Source: Puccinia triticina (Eukaryota > Basidiomycota > Pucciniomycetes > Pucciniales > Pucciniaceae). From it: 64,000 bases of DNA. The notes beneath the pieces are model-generated. The model had not been told where the DNA came from. It made no database searches and worked only from the letters and a program-made list of their open reading frames with translations. The first letter of the stretch is position 1. Each line of letters begins with the position of its first letter. Made by a program: the position numbers and the translations under genes. This document shows positions 1 to 11,151 of this stretch, piece by piece. The DNA lies in assembly GCF_026914185.1 (NCBI RefSeq), contig NC_070567.1:3064001-3128000 (forward strand), read 5' to 3'.

Positions 1-45
1 GGGGCAGCCCGACCTTCCCGACATACACTCCTCCCAACGTCCGCC

Positions 46-1689
46 GTGCAAAGTATTACTGCAGGGGCGGAGAGGGGGTGGCCAACGTCGGGCCGGACGT
101 CCGCCCGCCGTCCAACTGCACCCGTGGTGTACTCTATTTCCACCTTTGGATCTGAAGAGGGAAATCAGGAATTTGTGAGCGCTCCTAGCACAGGTCCTCG
201 GGTAGATCCATACCGTGACACATGCCAAAGATGGTCGTATGTACAACATCCCTCCAGCCTGACAGACCAATACAAACGTGCAACCCAATGTGTGTCACTT
301 TTCTGCCGCGAACCACAAAAAACACCACTTTACGCGTCGACATTTCTCAACACTCCACCCCCTCCCCCTACTCATCAGAAAAGTTCTTTTCCCACTCCCC
401 TTCCCCCCAGGCAGCCTATGCTTCCTGCACATCGCCCCCCCGACCCAATCCGACCGCCCGACGCGCCCATCGCAGGCGATTCGGAGATGATGGACGACAT
501 CGAGGCCCGCCTTCCACCTCGCCCGCCTACCATGCCCCCCGCGTCCAGACTCCACATCCTCCTGACCAAGATTCTTGGCGAAGACGCGAACCGTGAAGCG
601 AACGGCGGGGTTTTTCTAGACGCCAAGTTCGTGCAACTTATCCTTGATCTCTCGGCCAACAACGAGAGGATGATTCAGCGTCTGGAGGCCACGGTCGACC
701 AACTCAACGCCAAGGTCGATGCCAAGGTCGATCCCATAATCGAGCGGATGGCTGAATTCGAGAAAATGTTGAAGGCTGGCCCCAAACCTGTAGCGAGCAC
801 GGGCAAATCTTTTGCGTCCGTCGCGTCGACGGCCCTCGATGGCTCCATCCACGCGCCGACGACGCGTCCTCCACCCAAACAGGTCATCGCATCTCTGAAG
901 CCGAAGCGGGTTATCATCCACTCGAACCCGGCTAGCACGGAGGTGAAGAAAATGCCCAGCGGGGCTTTGGTTCAGAAGGCGAACGAGGCCTTGCTTGGCT
1001 TAGATGCTCGTGTCGACGGGGAGCAGGTTGCGATCAGAGGAGCCAGCGTGCTCCCCTCCGGAGACGTTTCCTTCTATACGAAGAACAGGACTCATCAGAA
1101 ATGGTTAATGGACAACAAGCATGCCTGGTCCAAAACCGTACACCCCGATCTTGAGGCGACCCCGAGCACATACTCGGTCATGGCGCATGGAGTCCCCAGG
1201 AGCTTCGACATTGGCAAACCGACGAGTCTAGCGCAATTGGCTTCCGAGAATGGCTTCCAGGCGAGTGATTTGGCTCGTGTCAGGTGGATGGGCTCGAGCG
1301 AGCCGACAGCAAAGAAAGCCGGTTCCATTGTCCTAGCCTTTACCAGCAAAGATCTCGCGTCTAGGATCGAGAAAGCAGGTGTTTTTCTGAATTACGACTT
1401 CCATAGGACGGAGCGTTTCAAGCCGCGCCCCCCGCAATGCTTCAAATGTCTAAGAATGGGTCATTTCGGCAAATGGTGTCGTGAGTCTGCCCGATGCGCC
1501 AAATGTGCAAACAGCCACCCAACAAACGAGTGCCCCGAAGGCATTGGCGGTGTCGAAACCTGCGTTCTCTGCAAGGCTGGTCTCAAGAACAAGACAGAAG
1601 GCATCAACAGCGTCGATCACACACCTTTCAGCATGGCCTGCCCGTACAAGAAGGCCTGGTTCGATAAGAAACCCCTGCCCTCTCAATGA
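46..1689 (+). CDS. LINE ORF1, gag-like nucleic-acid-binding protein (possibly 5' partial)
   Basis: The frame is open to the left edge, so the protein may begin outside the window; the first in-frame ATG is at 418. The N-terminal third is Pro-rich and probably disordered. A helical stretch around 640-780 has repeated AKVDAKVD-like heptads and may be a coiled coil. The C-terminus has a CCHC zinc knuckle (CFKCLRMGHFGKWC, about 1438-1480), a second Cys cluster (CAKCANSHPTNEC) and a further CxxC. ORF1 proteins of this kind coat element RNA and chaperone target-primed reverse transcription. The stop overlaps the ORF2 start as ATGA (1686-1689), the arrangement used for termination-reinitiation coupling in LINEs. 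Confidence 0.85.
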   Translation: MQSITAGAERGWPTSGRTSARRPTAPVVYSISTFGSEEGNQEFVSAPSTGPRVDPYRDTCQRWSYVQHPSSLTDQYKRATQCVSLFCREPQKTPLYASTFLNTPPPPPTHQKSSFPTPLPPRQPMLPAHRPPDPIRPPDAPIAGDSEMMDDIEARLPPRPPTMPPASRLHILLTKILGEDANREANGGVFLDAKFVQLILDLSANNERMIQRLEATVDQLNAKVDAKVDPIIERMAEFEKMLKAGPKPVASTGKSFASVASTALDGSIHAPTTRPPPKQVIASLKPKRVIIHSNPASTEVKKMPSGALVQKANEALLGLDARVDGEQVAIRGASVLPSGDVSFYTKNRTHQKWLMDNKHAWSKTVHPDLEATPSTYSVMAHGVPRSFDIGKPTSLAQLASENGFQASDLARVRWMGSSEPTAKKAGSIVLAFTSKDLASRIEKAGVFLNYDFHRTERFKPRPPQCFKCLRMGHFGKWCRESARCAKCANSHPTNECPEGIGGVETCVLCKAGLKNKTEGINSVDHTPFSMACPYKKAWFDKKPLPSQ

Positions 1690-2885
1690 TAGGTACACCT
1701 CCGGTAACCCTTGACCAGCCCCACCACACACACCAACCACCGTCTCAAACACCTCCGCGTGCTATCCGCCCCGAACTCATCCAAACCGCTGATTTCCGTC
1801 AAGACCTTGAACCGTCGTCCGCTTCCCCCCTCTCCAATCCTGAATCCTCATCCTTTCTGCATCTGAACTGCCACGTCTCCAAGGCTGTAACGCTAAGTGT
1901 TCTCAATTCCTGTCTCTTGTTTGATTTTCTCCTTCTTCAAGAACCGTGGATCAACTCGGTCACCCTCCAACCACCTCAACACTCGGCATGGCGGGCGTTT
2001 GTAGCCTATGAACATGTTCCTAGCTGCTGGAATCAGAGACATAAGACTGTCATCTATGTACAGCGCTCGATCCCCTCCGAGTCAATTAGACTTCTGGAGG
2101 GGGGCTCCCAGAACCTGGTCGGGGTGGAAATCACTCACCCGACTGGGAAGGTTTTTCGACTTTTGAATATTTATAATCCCCCATCTTCACTCCCTTCAGT
2201 TGCAGAGCTCAAAGACTGGCTGTCTTCCTTTTATTCTAGGCAACACCCGATGATTATTGCTATGGATGCAAACTTGCACCATCAGCACTGGAACCCCCCG
2301 GGTTGTAGGAAAACGGAGCCCGAGGCTAGAGACCTGCTAAGTTCCCTTTCATCTTCTGGTTTTCGGATAGCGTCTCCCAGACACGTCCCCACTTTTTTCT
2401 CATCCAAAGGAAGAGGTTCAACTATTGACCTGATATGGGCAAATTTTTTAGGCTCCAAACTGCTGGAGACGGTCTCGGTGTCAAGCAAGAACTTCAGATC
2501 GGACCACCAAGCCCTGCGTGCCACCTTGCGGATGAGCCGTCCAGCCCCGACCTATCATTGGCGACTCCCCAGATGGACAGAGCTGGATAGCGGGAAACTG
2601 GAATCCCTATCTGCTGAGTTGTCCTCAATTTCAACCACATTGCCCTCAGATCCCAACGCACAAGCTGAAGCCCTGACCTCTTTTCTTCAACGGGCCCAGG
2701 AGCAGCTCGGCCGCCGGACACGGTCCAACAAGGCCAAGGCCAAGCCCTGGTGGTGTAGCAGGACCCTTGACCCGGTTCTACGAACCCGCAACCAAGCCCG
2801 GCGCTGGATGTTATTAGCTAAGTCACCAGAGGCATGTGAATGCTACCAACAGTGGAATGACTATTTCCTCTCCCTGGTTAAGTAA
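1686..2885 (+). pseudogene. LINE ORF2, 5' part: APE-type endonuclease (frame broken downstream)
   Basis: This 399-codon frame starts in the ATGA overlap with ORF1. It holds the exonuclease-endonuclease-phosphatase fold of LINEs: HLNCHVS (metal-binding Asn), LLQEPW (catalytic Glu), IYNPPSS, AMDANLHHQHW (Asp/Asn/His), STIDLIW and the C-terminal SDHQAL (Asp-His). All catalytic residues I can recognise are present. In full-length LINEs this domain nicks the target to prime reverse transcription. The frame ends at 2885, where the polypeptide should continue into the RT. The RT is open in another frame from 2836, so an indel in the 50-base overlap separates the domains and this ORF2 is probably inactive. 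Confidence 0.85.
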
Positions 2886-5532
2886 CTGGCGGAAACTTCT
2901 GGAAGATCCGTCCAAAGGGGATCTGTTTCGTGTTCTACGCTTCACATCCAAGTCGGTAGGGGGAGAAGTTCTCCCACTGAAAGGTCATGACGGGGCCATT
3001 GTACACGACAAGAATGAGCAAGCTGAGTTGCTGTTTAGAGGCACGTCTGCCCCTGATGTACCGATTGACTTGGCAGATATTCACTTTGATTTGTCCTGCA
3101 GGTTCAGCAGTTACCCTCCAGTAACAAGGGAGGAAGTCCGCTCGGCCATCCGGAGGATCCGTCCTAAAAAGGCACCAGGGATTGACGGGATAGCAAATGA
3201 GCTTCTTAAGTCTCTTTCAGACCCTCTCTCGGAAACTCTGTCAGTTTTGTACAATAACATACTAATAACTAGTAAATTCCCTGCTTCTTGGAAGGTAGCG
3301 GTGACCACTATCATCCGGAAACAGGGTAAACCGGACTACACCAACCCGTCGGCCTACCGACCGATTGCTCTCCTTGGCACATCAAGCAAGCTCTTTGAGC
3401 TAATCCTGGCTAGACGACTAACGGCGTGGGCCGAGAGGTCGGGAGTGCTGGCAGAAGGCCACTTTGGAGGAAGGAAGGGTTCGGGGACGGAGGATGCGAT
3501 CTTCTCCCTGGAGCACTGGGTCAAGACAAAGTGGAGGGAGGGTAAAGTAGTGGCAGGCCTGTTCTTGGATGTCAAGTCGGCCTACCCCTCAGTCCACCCG
3601 GCCAGGCTGATCAATTACCTATTTGAAATGAACTGCCCAACGTACCTTGTGCTAACTATTGCGGATTTCTTGAAAGATAGATCAACAACCATCAGACTGG
3701 ATGATTTTGTCTCCAAGGCCTTCCCGATCCGGATTGGACTACCGCAAGGATCCCCGCTTTCGGTTATTCTATATATCCTGTATAATAACTCGCTGCTGAA
3801 GAAATCTTTTTCGACTTCCCTAGACTCTGTCTCTATAGGTTATGTGGACAATGTCGTCCATCTGGTTGCGGGATACTCGGCTGAGACAGCAAGGGCGGGT
3901 TTGATTGAAGAGGGCATTTGCTCACTCCGATGGGGTGAGACTCATGGGGCTTTCTTTGACCAGGCAAAAGCTCAGTTTCTTTGGCTAACTAAGGGTAAGG
4001 CTCTGGATGGAGCTTTACCATTTAGGGCCTTTCAACTGGAGCCGATGTCAGAGGTTAAGTGGCTTGGAGTTTGGTTGGACAGGAAACTTCTGTTCAACCG
4101 TAACTTTAAAGCCCTGGAAGAGAAGGCTCACAAAACGATTAACCAGCTAAAGATTTTTGGCACCTCACGCTGGGGGACTAGGGAGGTGGATCGTGTTAAA
4201 CTGATTAAATGTGTGCTTTTCCCCAGGATCACGTACGGGGCGGCTGTATGGGCCACAAAGTCTAATAAGGGCAAGGTTGCAAATCTGGCCAGCAAGGTGG
4301 ATCGACTGGCGGGAATCTTCACTCTGGGGGTTTTCAAGTCAACACCAAATGTGTTCATCCAGAGGAGATCGGCGCTGCCGTTTTTCTTGGATGAAATCTT
4401 ACGGACAAGTTTTTCTTTCTTCTTTAGGAAGATTGTGATGATCAAAGCTAACAATGTGGTTCGATCATCCATTCTCTCTAGTAGGGCTGACTCCTCAGTG
4501 CAATATGCGGACTCGGCGCAGAGTGGCCTGGCAACGGGTAATGTGGACAGGGCCATGGAATTGGACCCAGAACTCATACACATTGATTTCAACTTTGGAT
4601 CCGGCTTAACACAGAAGCTGGAATATGTCAATATGGGGCTGACCAAGGAGGCAGCAACTCTCTCTGTTAAGTCTCTTGTCTCTCAGTTGTCTTTGGACCC
4701 GGGGGTGCTGTTAATCTTCAGTGATGGGTCATATCACCCGGAGAAAGGAGGGGCTGGGGCAGCTGTCTGTCCAAGCTTGAACAGTTTCAGCTCATATTCC
4801 TTGGGGGGGCCGTCTGTTATTTCGAACCATGAAAGCAAGGCGGTTGGAGTTCTAGCTGCCCTAGGACTGGCAAAGAAGTTGGTTGTGAAATCGCGATATC
4901 GGAAGCTTCTGATTTTTGTAGACAATCAAGGAGTTATTTCCAGGACCGAGGACCCTAACATTCCCAAGCCTGGGCAGCGGCTTTTCAAATTGATCAACTC
5001 TGCGCTAGCAGAGCTCCCGGCAGCGCTGGAGGTGTCTCTTGTGTGGTGCCCAGGTCACAAGGACATTCTTGGCAATGAAATGGCGGATCAGTTAGCAAAG
5101 GAGGCACTGGAGTCCCCCTCCTTGCAATCCTTAATGGTCAAAAGCAACTACAGAAAGGTTCACCAGAAGGCCACAGCCCCGCTCCTGCCCAAGCGACCAG
5201 CTCCCTCGGGTCTTCCCATAGGCTTTAGCTCCCTGATCAATCAACTGGCATCAGGTCATTGCGCACTGAAAAGACACCTTTTTCAAATTTGTAGGAGTTT
5301 TGACCCTCTTTGTCCCAACTGTGGGGCGAAAGAAACGGTCTTTCATCTGATGAATTTCTGTCCAAAAGTCAAGAGCCAGCGGGCACTCTTCCGAAAACAT
5401 CTCCGCCACCTCAAGATTCGATTCAAGGCTGACAGGCTTGACAGGACTCTTAACAATCGGAAGGCTGAACCAGCCTTAGCGGCCTTTTTATGGAACACCA
5501 AGCGATTCTCGGAATACCTCCCTCCTCAATAG
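2836..5532 (+). pseudogene. LINE ORF2, 3' part: reverse transcriptase, RNase H, zinc finger
   Basis: This 898-codon frame starts with RT motif 0/1 sequences (KKAPGIDGIANELLK) and continues through SAYRPIALL, GLFLDVKSAYPSV (motif A Asp) and GLPQGSPLS (motif B). Motif C reads GYVDNVVHLV at about 3838-3867: the second Asp of the usual YxDD is Asn (codon at 3850-3852), a change expected to abolish polymerisation. A type I RNase H follows (FSDGS, NHESKAV, FVDNQG, GNEMADQLA, keeping its D-E-D-D set), then a CPNCGAKETVFHLMNFC finger near the C-terminus. The first residues of this frame are not a natural start; they are the 3' side of the ORF2 frame break. The rest has no stop. Confidence 0.9.
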
Positions 5533-5720
5533 TCTCATCCTCTCTTTCCTCCTCCATCCTATCTACACTCTTTATTTTCCTTAAATGTTTTCTTTTCTAG
5601 ACTTGTTGTATTTTCACTTTACGGTTCCCGTGTTTGTGTGTTGGATCAGGAGTTTGTTTTCTTTCACAAAGATGTCACTTAGATTCATAGTGTGCAATGC
5701 CATAGGCCAAAATTCACTTT

Positions 5721-5741
5721 AAAAAAAAAAAAAAAAAAAAA
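5721..5741 (+). repeat. Poly(A) tail of the LINE
   Basis: A run of 21 A closes the LINE about 190 bases after the ORF2 stop. It fixes the 3' boundary and the plus orientation. Its length and lack of interruptions suggest a not very old insertion. Confidence 0.9.
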
Positions 5742-6772
5742 TGTGTGTGATTATCAAGAAGGCGGTGTTCAGCTGTCAGGTTTCAGAAAAACATGCACTC
5801 AAACATCTGCTAGCACTTGCAAGAAGGCAGTCAGATGTCTTGTGTTGGATAATTATTTAGAAATTAGGTTTGGGTGACAAGAACATGAAAACATGTGAGC
5901 AGAGAACCCTGCTTCTTGCACATCTTTTGGGGTAGCTCACTTGGCCTCAAGTACATTTGTGCAGCTGCGACAGAACAAAGCATAACAAAAGGTCCAAAAC
6001 AGCCTTCTGCTGCCTACTGTTTTGCAAGGTAGGGCCTCCTTTGGAGGGTTGCTTTGCAACAGCGCGTGCGCGCCGCCGTGCGCGCTCTGCACCCCGATCT
6101 TTCCCGGGCCCGGCTCACAGACAGCCCACGCTGCGCAGCGCACAGCCTGGCACGGCAGGAACAGCCCAGGCCCATCCCACCACCCGGCACTAGATCCCAG
6201 AGGTCCTTGCGAAGAGATCGCGGGGAGCGGGAGGGAGTCCTGGCCAATCCAAGGCCAAGACACAAGCCCAGGCCATATACCCGGGCCCTGTGATGTGGGG
6301 GACGTGTGGTAAGGGAGCCCCCGCCGGGGACCGACGTGTGCGAGCGCCGGGGCCAGTGAGCGGTGTGGCCGCGCTGCTCTGCCGGGTTTGTGAGCGGGAC
6401 AGGCTGGCCCCGATGCCCCGCGAGAGGCCCTGTTCCCCCGCGAGAGAACCTGCAGGCAGCGAGAGAACCTGCAGCCAGCGGCGCCATCTCCCCGCGCACA
6501 CGGCTCATTCGGGGCAGTCGAAGAGTGGCGAGCCAGAGGCGCAGGCCGGGGCCCCTGCTCCGCCGGGAGCCCCAGGCCCGCCCGGTCGGGCGGCGCACAC
6601 GGTCGAGCACGAGACACACCGCGAGAGAGAGACAGCGAGAGAGAGACAGCAAGAGAGAGATAGGGGGCGCGGTTGCATGAGCAGCGGAGAGAGAGAGAGA
6701 CACAAGCGAGAGAGAAAGCGCGGGGGCGGGCGCGATCCGGAGGGGGGCGGGGAGGGGGAGGCCCAGAGAGGG
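5742..6772. other. Intergenic, strongly GC/CpG-rich; purine microsatellite
   Basis: No gene recognised. From about 6050 the sequence becomes very GC- and CpG-rich, and open frames exist on both strands, as expected from composition. A GAGA-type purine tract runs from about 6617 to 6720. The region lies just downstream of SUB2 (minus strand) and may hold its 3' UTR. Confidence 0.6.
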
Positions 6773-8755
6773 CTATTTTGGAGGGGAGGGCGGACGGCTC
6801 AGGCGTTCACTGCGACACAAAAGGGGGGGGGGGGGGGGGGGGGTGTCAGCGGGGCTCTGGGACGGAGAGGAGGGGGGGGGAAGGGACGGACTGTAAGAGC
6901 TGGCCTCGATGTGGTCCGGGAGCTCGGTGATGGCGACCTCGAAGCGTGCCTGGATGGCGTCGAGGACGGTCTGGTCTGCGTCGCTGGCGACAAAGGTGAT
7001 GGCGAGGCCCTTGGTGCCGAACCGTCCGGCGCGTCTACACACAGAGCCCGTCAGTCTCTCTCTCAGCCTTCCGTGCAAGGATAGGGGGGGGGGGGGGGTA
7101 GGAGACGGCTTACCCTACGCGGTGGAGATACGAGTCCGCCTCGCCGGGGGTGTCGTAGTTGATGACGATGTTGACCCGCTCGACGTCGATGCCGCGGCCG
7201 AAGATGTCGGTGGCGACCTGAGGGAATGGATCAGCAGGGCGGGGGGAAGCTCAAGAGGGATGAGGGGAGACGGACGAGGATGCGTTTCTCGAAGGCCTTG
7301 AACTGCTTGTACCGGTCGATGCGCTCCTCCTGGCCGAGCCCGGAATGGATGGCGATCGAGGGGAAGTTGCAGTCCCGGAGGAGCTGGTCGAGCTGGACGG
7401 CGCGCGAGACCGACTTGACGAAGATACAGACCTGCGGGGGGGAAAAACCCAGCGGGCTCTCAGCATGGATCGGGGCGGGGTAATAGGGGGAAAGGTACTT
7501 GGTTGAACTCGAGCGTGTCGAGCAGGTCGTTCAGCTTCCGGTTCTTCGCCGCCTCGTCGATCTTCACGAAGTGTTGCTGGAGCCCATGCAGCGTCAGCTT
7601 GGCCTCGTCGTCCACATAGATCTCCAGCGGCTACAAAAAAACAACAACGGTTAACCAGGGATGTGTCTGTGGGGGGGGGATGGGAGGGGGCGGGGGAAAG
7701 ACGGACGTTCTGCATGAATTTCTTGCAGATCGGCCGGATGTCTTTGCTCAGCGTGGCGCTGAACATCATGACCTGCTTGGCATGCGGGGTGGCGAGGAAG
7801 ACTTGCTGGACGTCGCGCCGCATGTCTGTGATGGAGAGGGAGGTGAGTATGGATGTGTTCTCTGGGAGAGGGGGGGGGGGGGCTGGTGGTGCTGACCGAC
7901 GGATTCGAGCATCTTGTCGCACTCGTCGAGGACGAAGGTCCTGACGGTGTTGCACTTCAGCAAGCCGTCTCTGACGAGCGCGTTGAGTCTGCCGGGGGTG
8001 CCGACGAGGATGTGGGGGCATTTATCCTTGGCCTTGAGCATCTCCGCGTCCTGCTTGATGGAGATGCCCCCGTAGACGACGGCGGTGCGGATGTCGGGCA
8101 TGTACTTGCTGAAGCGGGCATACTCGTTCTTGATCTGGTAGGCCAGCTCGCGGGTGTGGCAGAGCACGAGCATCGACACCTCGCCGTCCTTGGGGTCCAT
8201 CTGCTGCAGGGTGGCGGTGACGAAGACGGCGGTCTTGCCCATGCCCGACTTGGCCTGGCAGAGCACATCCATGCCCAGGATGGCCTGGGGGATGCATTCC
8301 TGTTGGACTGGGCAGCGCGCGCGGGGCGATCAGTCTGGGGGCCGTTGGGAGATGGGGGAGGCTGAGGCTGGCCAGAACGTACCTTCGGAGGGATGTTCGA
8401 AGCCGAGGTCGCTGATGGCTCGCAGCAGCTCGGGCTTCAAGAGGAAGTCGCGGAAGCCGGTGCTGGTGGTGTGCGGATGGATGAGCATGTGTGTGTGTGT
8501 GAGAGAGAGAGAGAAAGAGAAGCGTACGAGTGGATGCCGACGTAGGAGCCCTTCTGGTCCTTGCCGTTGAGGGGCAGCGCGGCGCCGTTGGTGGGCGGGG
8601 CGAGGGTGGCGGGCGGGGCGACGCCGGCGTCGTCCTCGTCGTAGTCTGGAAGTGGCAGACAGAAGGGTGTCGGCTGCCCTGGTCCGGGGAGGCGGGTGGG
8701 TGTGTGTGTGGAGAGGGGTGGACAAACCAATGAGATCTTCAGCGTGTTCGGCCAT
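6773..8755 (-). CDS. SUB2: Sub2/UAP56 DECD-box ATP-dependent RNA helicase, nine exons; 3' end uncertain
   Basis: Assembled exons: 8755-8728, 8645-8528, 8462-8383, 8307-7897, 7825-7707, 7630-7499, 7431-7276, 7217-7114, 7034 to about 6892; all introns are GT-AG, 58-82 nt. Motifs: Q-motif region FEHPSEVQQE, Walker A AKSGMGKT (about residues 94-101), PGRL near 180, DECD (about 203-206; the DECD variant marks Sub2/UAP56 within DEAD-box proteins), SAT (about 235-237), [19 protein letters not shown]. Length is about 430 aa, as in the family. Sub2 acts in spliceosome assembly and, with TREX, in nuclear mRNA export. After EASSY the family normally ends within a few residues; here the unspliced frame runs through C-rich DNA to a stop at 6773, so a last small intron is likely. 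It is divergent from SEC17. Confidence 0.95.
6823..7098. repeat. Poly-G tracts (6823-6843 and 7084-7098)
   Basis: G runs of 21 and 15 on the plus strand become poly-C on the SUB2 sense strand, one in the terminal exon/3' region and one inside intron 8. Similar shorter runs lie in other SUB2 introns (about 7672-7690, 7869-7882). They can form G-quadruplexes in DNA and are prone to slippage. Confidence 0.8.
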
Positions 8756-9958
8756 GGTGTTCTTCTGCTGGGTGGCTTGTTGGGTGGTTGCTGGTCGGTT
8801 GTGGCTGGGCTGGGGCTGGGGGCTGGGCGTGGGTGTGCTCCCCGGGGGGCTTGCGTCCCCCAGGGGGCCTCCTTTTTCACCCCTGGGCCTACTGCGGTTG
8901 GCCGGCCTCCCCTCCGTCACCGAACTATCCTCGACAGCTGTGCTCGTCTTCAGGCCTCCCCTAGGAGTCAGCGCACCGGTTTCCTGATTCCAACCACGGG
9001 CACTGGTACGGTCCGCCAGCCACGCCGCGGGACGAAGAACTCCAATCTCTCGTTCTTTTCAATGCCCGTCTGCAGCAGCTGGGATCCCGCAACTCATCCA
9101 GATTCCCGCCCATCCTTGCGCGCCTGGGCTCCTTCGCGTTCTCATCCGTCCTGCAGGACAGCGGGATGTTGACTGGCCACCCACCCTTCCTTCCCGATCA
9201 TCTCCACATCCCATGCTGAGGAGTCAGTCCCCCTGTGTCTGTGTTGTACGACATGTATCCCCCGCCTCCATAGAAATCTATCTTGGGTGCCAACAACTGA
9301 AGAGAAACCGCTAAGGAATCTGCACACCACGCGGTCATTGGGTGTAGATGCCAACAGCTCAAGGCTGCACGAATCCGTACTCGACAATCTGGACGTTCGT
9401 CGATGAGCGAAAAACACGGCTAGATGTACTAGCTGCAAGAAACATGGACTACTTGGTGGTGTTAATCTACAACAAACAAGAGAGAAGATAAATCAAAGCC
9501 ATCCAAACTCTCTTGTTGAGCTGCTTGTGTGTATGGATGAAACCGATGCTCCTTTTTTGGGCTCTTTAAAATCTAGCAAGACAAGTTGCTGAGCCGCTTC
9601 GTCAATACTGTCTGTTGCTGCGAATCTGGACTCATCTTTCCGACGACTTGAGTGAAAACAAAAACCGATCCAAAAACACCGCACATGAGACGCCGGGACT
9701 GCTGGCCAGAGTTCCGAAATAAATACCCTCCTACATAGTCGGGTTGTTTCATAGCCGCTGGAAATTCGCCCTTCAATTGCCCCCTGTTGGATCTGGGCTG
9801 CGGCAACGGAAGTTGACGAGAGCACCGGGGACGACCGAGGCGGCTGTCATGGCGGGGGCCCGCGGGGATGCGCCCGGGGGGCTGCGGTTCATGACCAGTC
9901 GCTGGCCAGACAGCTTCACAGGTTACCACCAACGACATTCTACTCCTCCCACGACAAC
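8756..9958. promoter_or_regulatory. Shared divergent intergenic region SUB2/SEC17
   Basis: These 1.2 kb separate the two start codons and must contain both promoters. No clear TATA box or repeated operator-like motif was identified. Composition drops from very GC-rich near SUB2 to about even by 9300-9700. Confidence 0.5.
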
Positions 9959-11151
9959 ATGCCATCAGGAGCCGACGAGTAAGTGCCCAAGCCTGTCCGT
10001 CCCAGGCACGATCGCCGGCGCTCCGCAGGATCGGCTGACGATCCTCTCCTTCCTCGGGGGCATGATGATTGACAGCACGCTAGCCAAAGCGGAGCGCAAG
10101 CTGACCTCCTCGAGTTCGTCCTTCTTCGGCTTCGGCGGCTCGTCGACATCGAAGATCGAGGAGGCCCGCGAGCTCTACATCTCCGCGGCCAACCAGTTCA
10201 AGGTCGAGAAGAAGTGGAAGGACTCGGGCGATGCGTTCTGCAAGGCCGCCGAATGCAGCCTCAAGCTCGGCGAGAAGGACGACGCCGGGAACGACTTCTG
10301 GTCGGCCGCGAAATCCTACAACAAGTCCACCCCCGAACGCACGTCTCCCTCTCTCTCAGCTCTTCAACCCCTCACTTATCTCTTCCCACCCGTTCGCTCG
10401 CAGTCGGCATTGCGTGTCTTCGTCGGACCGTCGAGATCTTGATCGAGAAGGGCCGCTTCCGACAGGCCGCGGACCGCCAAAAGGACATCGGCAGGATCTT
10501 CCAGCAGGATGCGGGCGACTTGCAAGGCGCCCTGGATGCCTTTCTGCAGGCCGCGGAATGGTATGCCCAGGAAGACGCCCATGCGTATGTCCATCCCTCT
10601 CCACGCCTTCCCCATCGCCCTCTTGCTCAATACCCGTGCTCTTCGAACGCCGAGCACACTCCAGGACGGCCAATGGATGCTACAAAGACGCCGCTGATCT
10701 CGCCGCCCAGTTGGAGCAGTACCCCGTCGCGATCGAGAACTTCGAGATCGTCGCCCAGAACTCGCTCTCAAGCCCACTGACCCGCTACAACGTCAAGGAA
10801 TACTTCTTCAAAGCCGGGCTGTGTCACCTGTGCACAGGTGTAAGCCTCTCTCCTGCAAAAAAACACATAAACTCCTTCACGAACGTCTCTCATCCTCTCT
10901 CGGGATATCAACAGGATGTCGTGAGCACGAAGCGGGCGATCGAGAAGTATGCCGAGCTGGATCCCAGCTTCGTCCAGCAACGGGAGTACAAGTTCCTGCT
11001 GGCAATCGTCGATGCTTACGATGCGGGAAACCAGGAAGAATTCACCAACCAGGTGGCCGAGTTCGACTCGATGATGAAGCTCGACAGCTGGAAGACCGCC
11101 ATCTTGCTGAATATCAAGCGCGGCATCCAGGAGGAACCCGGCTTGCTCTGA
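9959..11151 (+). CDS. SEC17: Alpha-SNAP, vesicle-fusion adaptor, five exons
   Basis: Exons 9959-9978, 10076-10338, 10404-10584, 10665-10839 and 10915-11151 total 876 nt, 291 aa, close to yeast Sec17 (292). Alpha-SNAP binds assembled SNARE complexes and recruits the ATPase Sec18/NSF for disassembly. Visible family features: TPR-like helices (ARELYISAANQFK, GDAFCKAAECSLK), GRFRQAADRQKDIG, AAEWYAQEDA, KEYFFKAGLCHL, and the conserved C-terminus with the terminal Leu-Leu that stimulates NSF. Exon phases force the donor of intron 2 to be GC (10339-10340), giving a GC-AG intron; the nearby GT would shift the frame. Codon use is strongly GC-ending, like SUB2 and unlike most of the window. Confidence 0.96.

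Larger units (their letters stand above)
1..5741 (+). mobile_element. LINE (non-LTR retrotransposon), 5' end outside window
   Basis: A gag-like ORF1 with zinc knuckles is followed by an ORF2 that carries, in order, an apurinic-type endonuclease, reverse transcriptase, RNase H and a C-terminal zinc finger. The element closes with a 21-base poly(A) run. This order is that of Tad1/I-type LINEs with RNase H; I cannot fix the clade without a tree. The left end runs off the window, so target-site duplications cannot be checked. ORF2 is split by a frame change near 2836-2885 and a catalytic RT residue is altered, so this copy looks immobile. Confidence 0.93.

Noticed and set aside
5937..6703. Several overlapping reading frames of 100-260 codons on both strands
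   Set aside because: They lie in very GC-rich, CpG-rich DNA where stops are rare, have Arg/Gly/Pro/Ala-skewed composition, no domains, and contradict each other by frame.
7853..8365. Plus-strand 170-codon frame inside SUB2
   Set aside because: It is the antisense shadow of SUB2 exon 4, whose DEAD-box motifs are on the minus strand.
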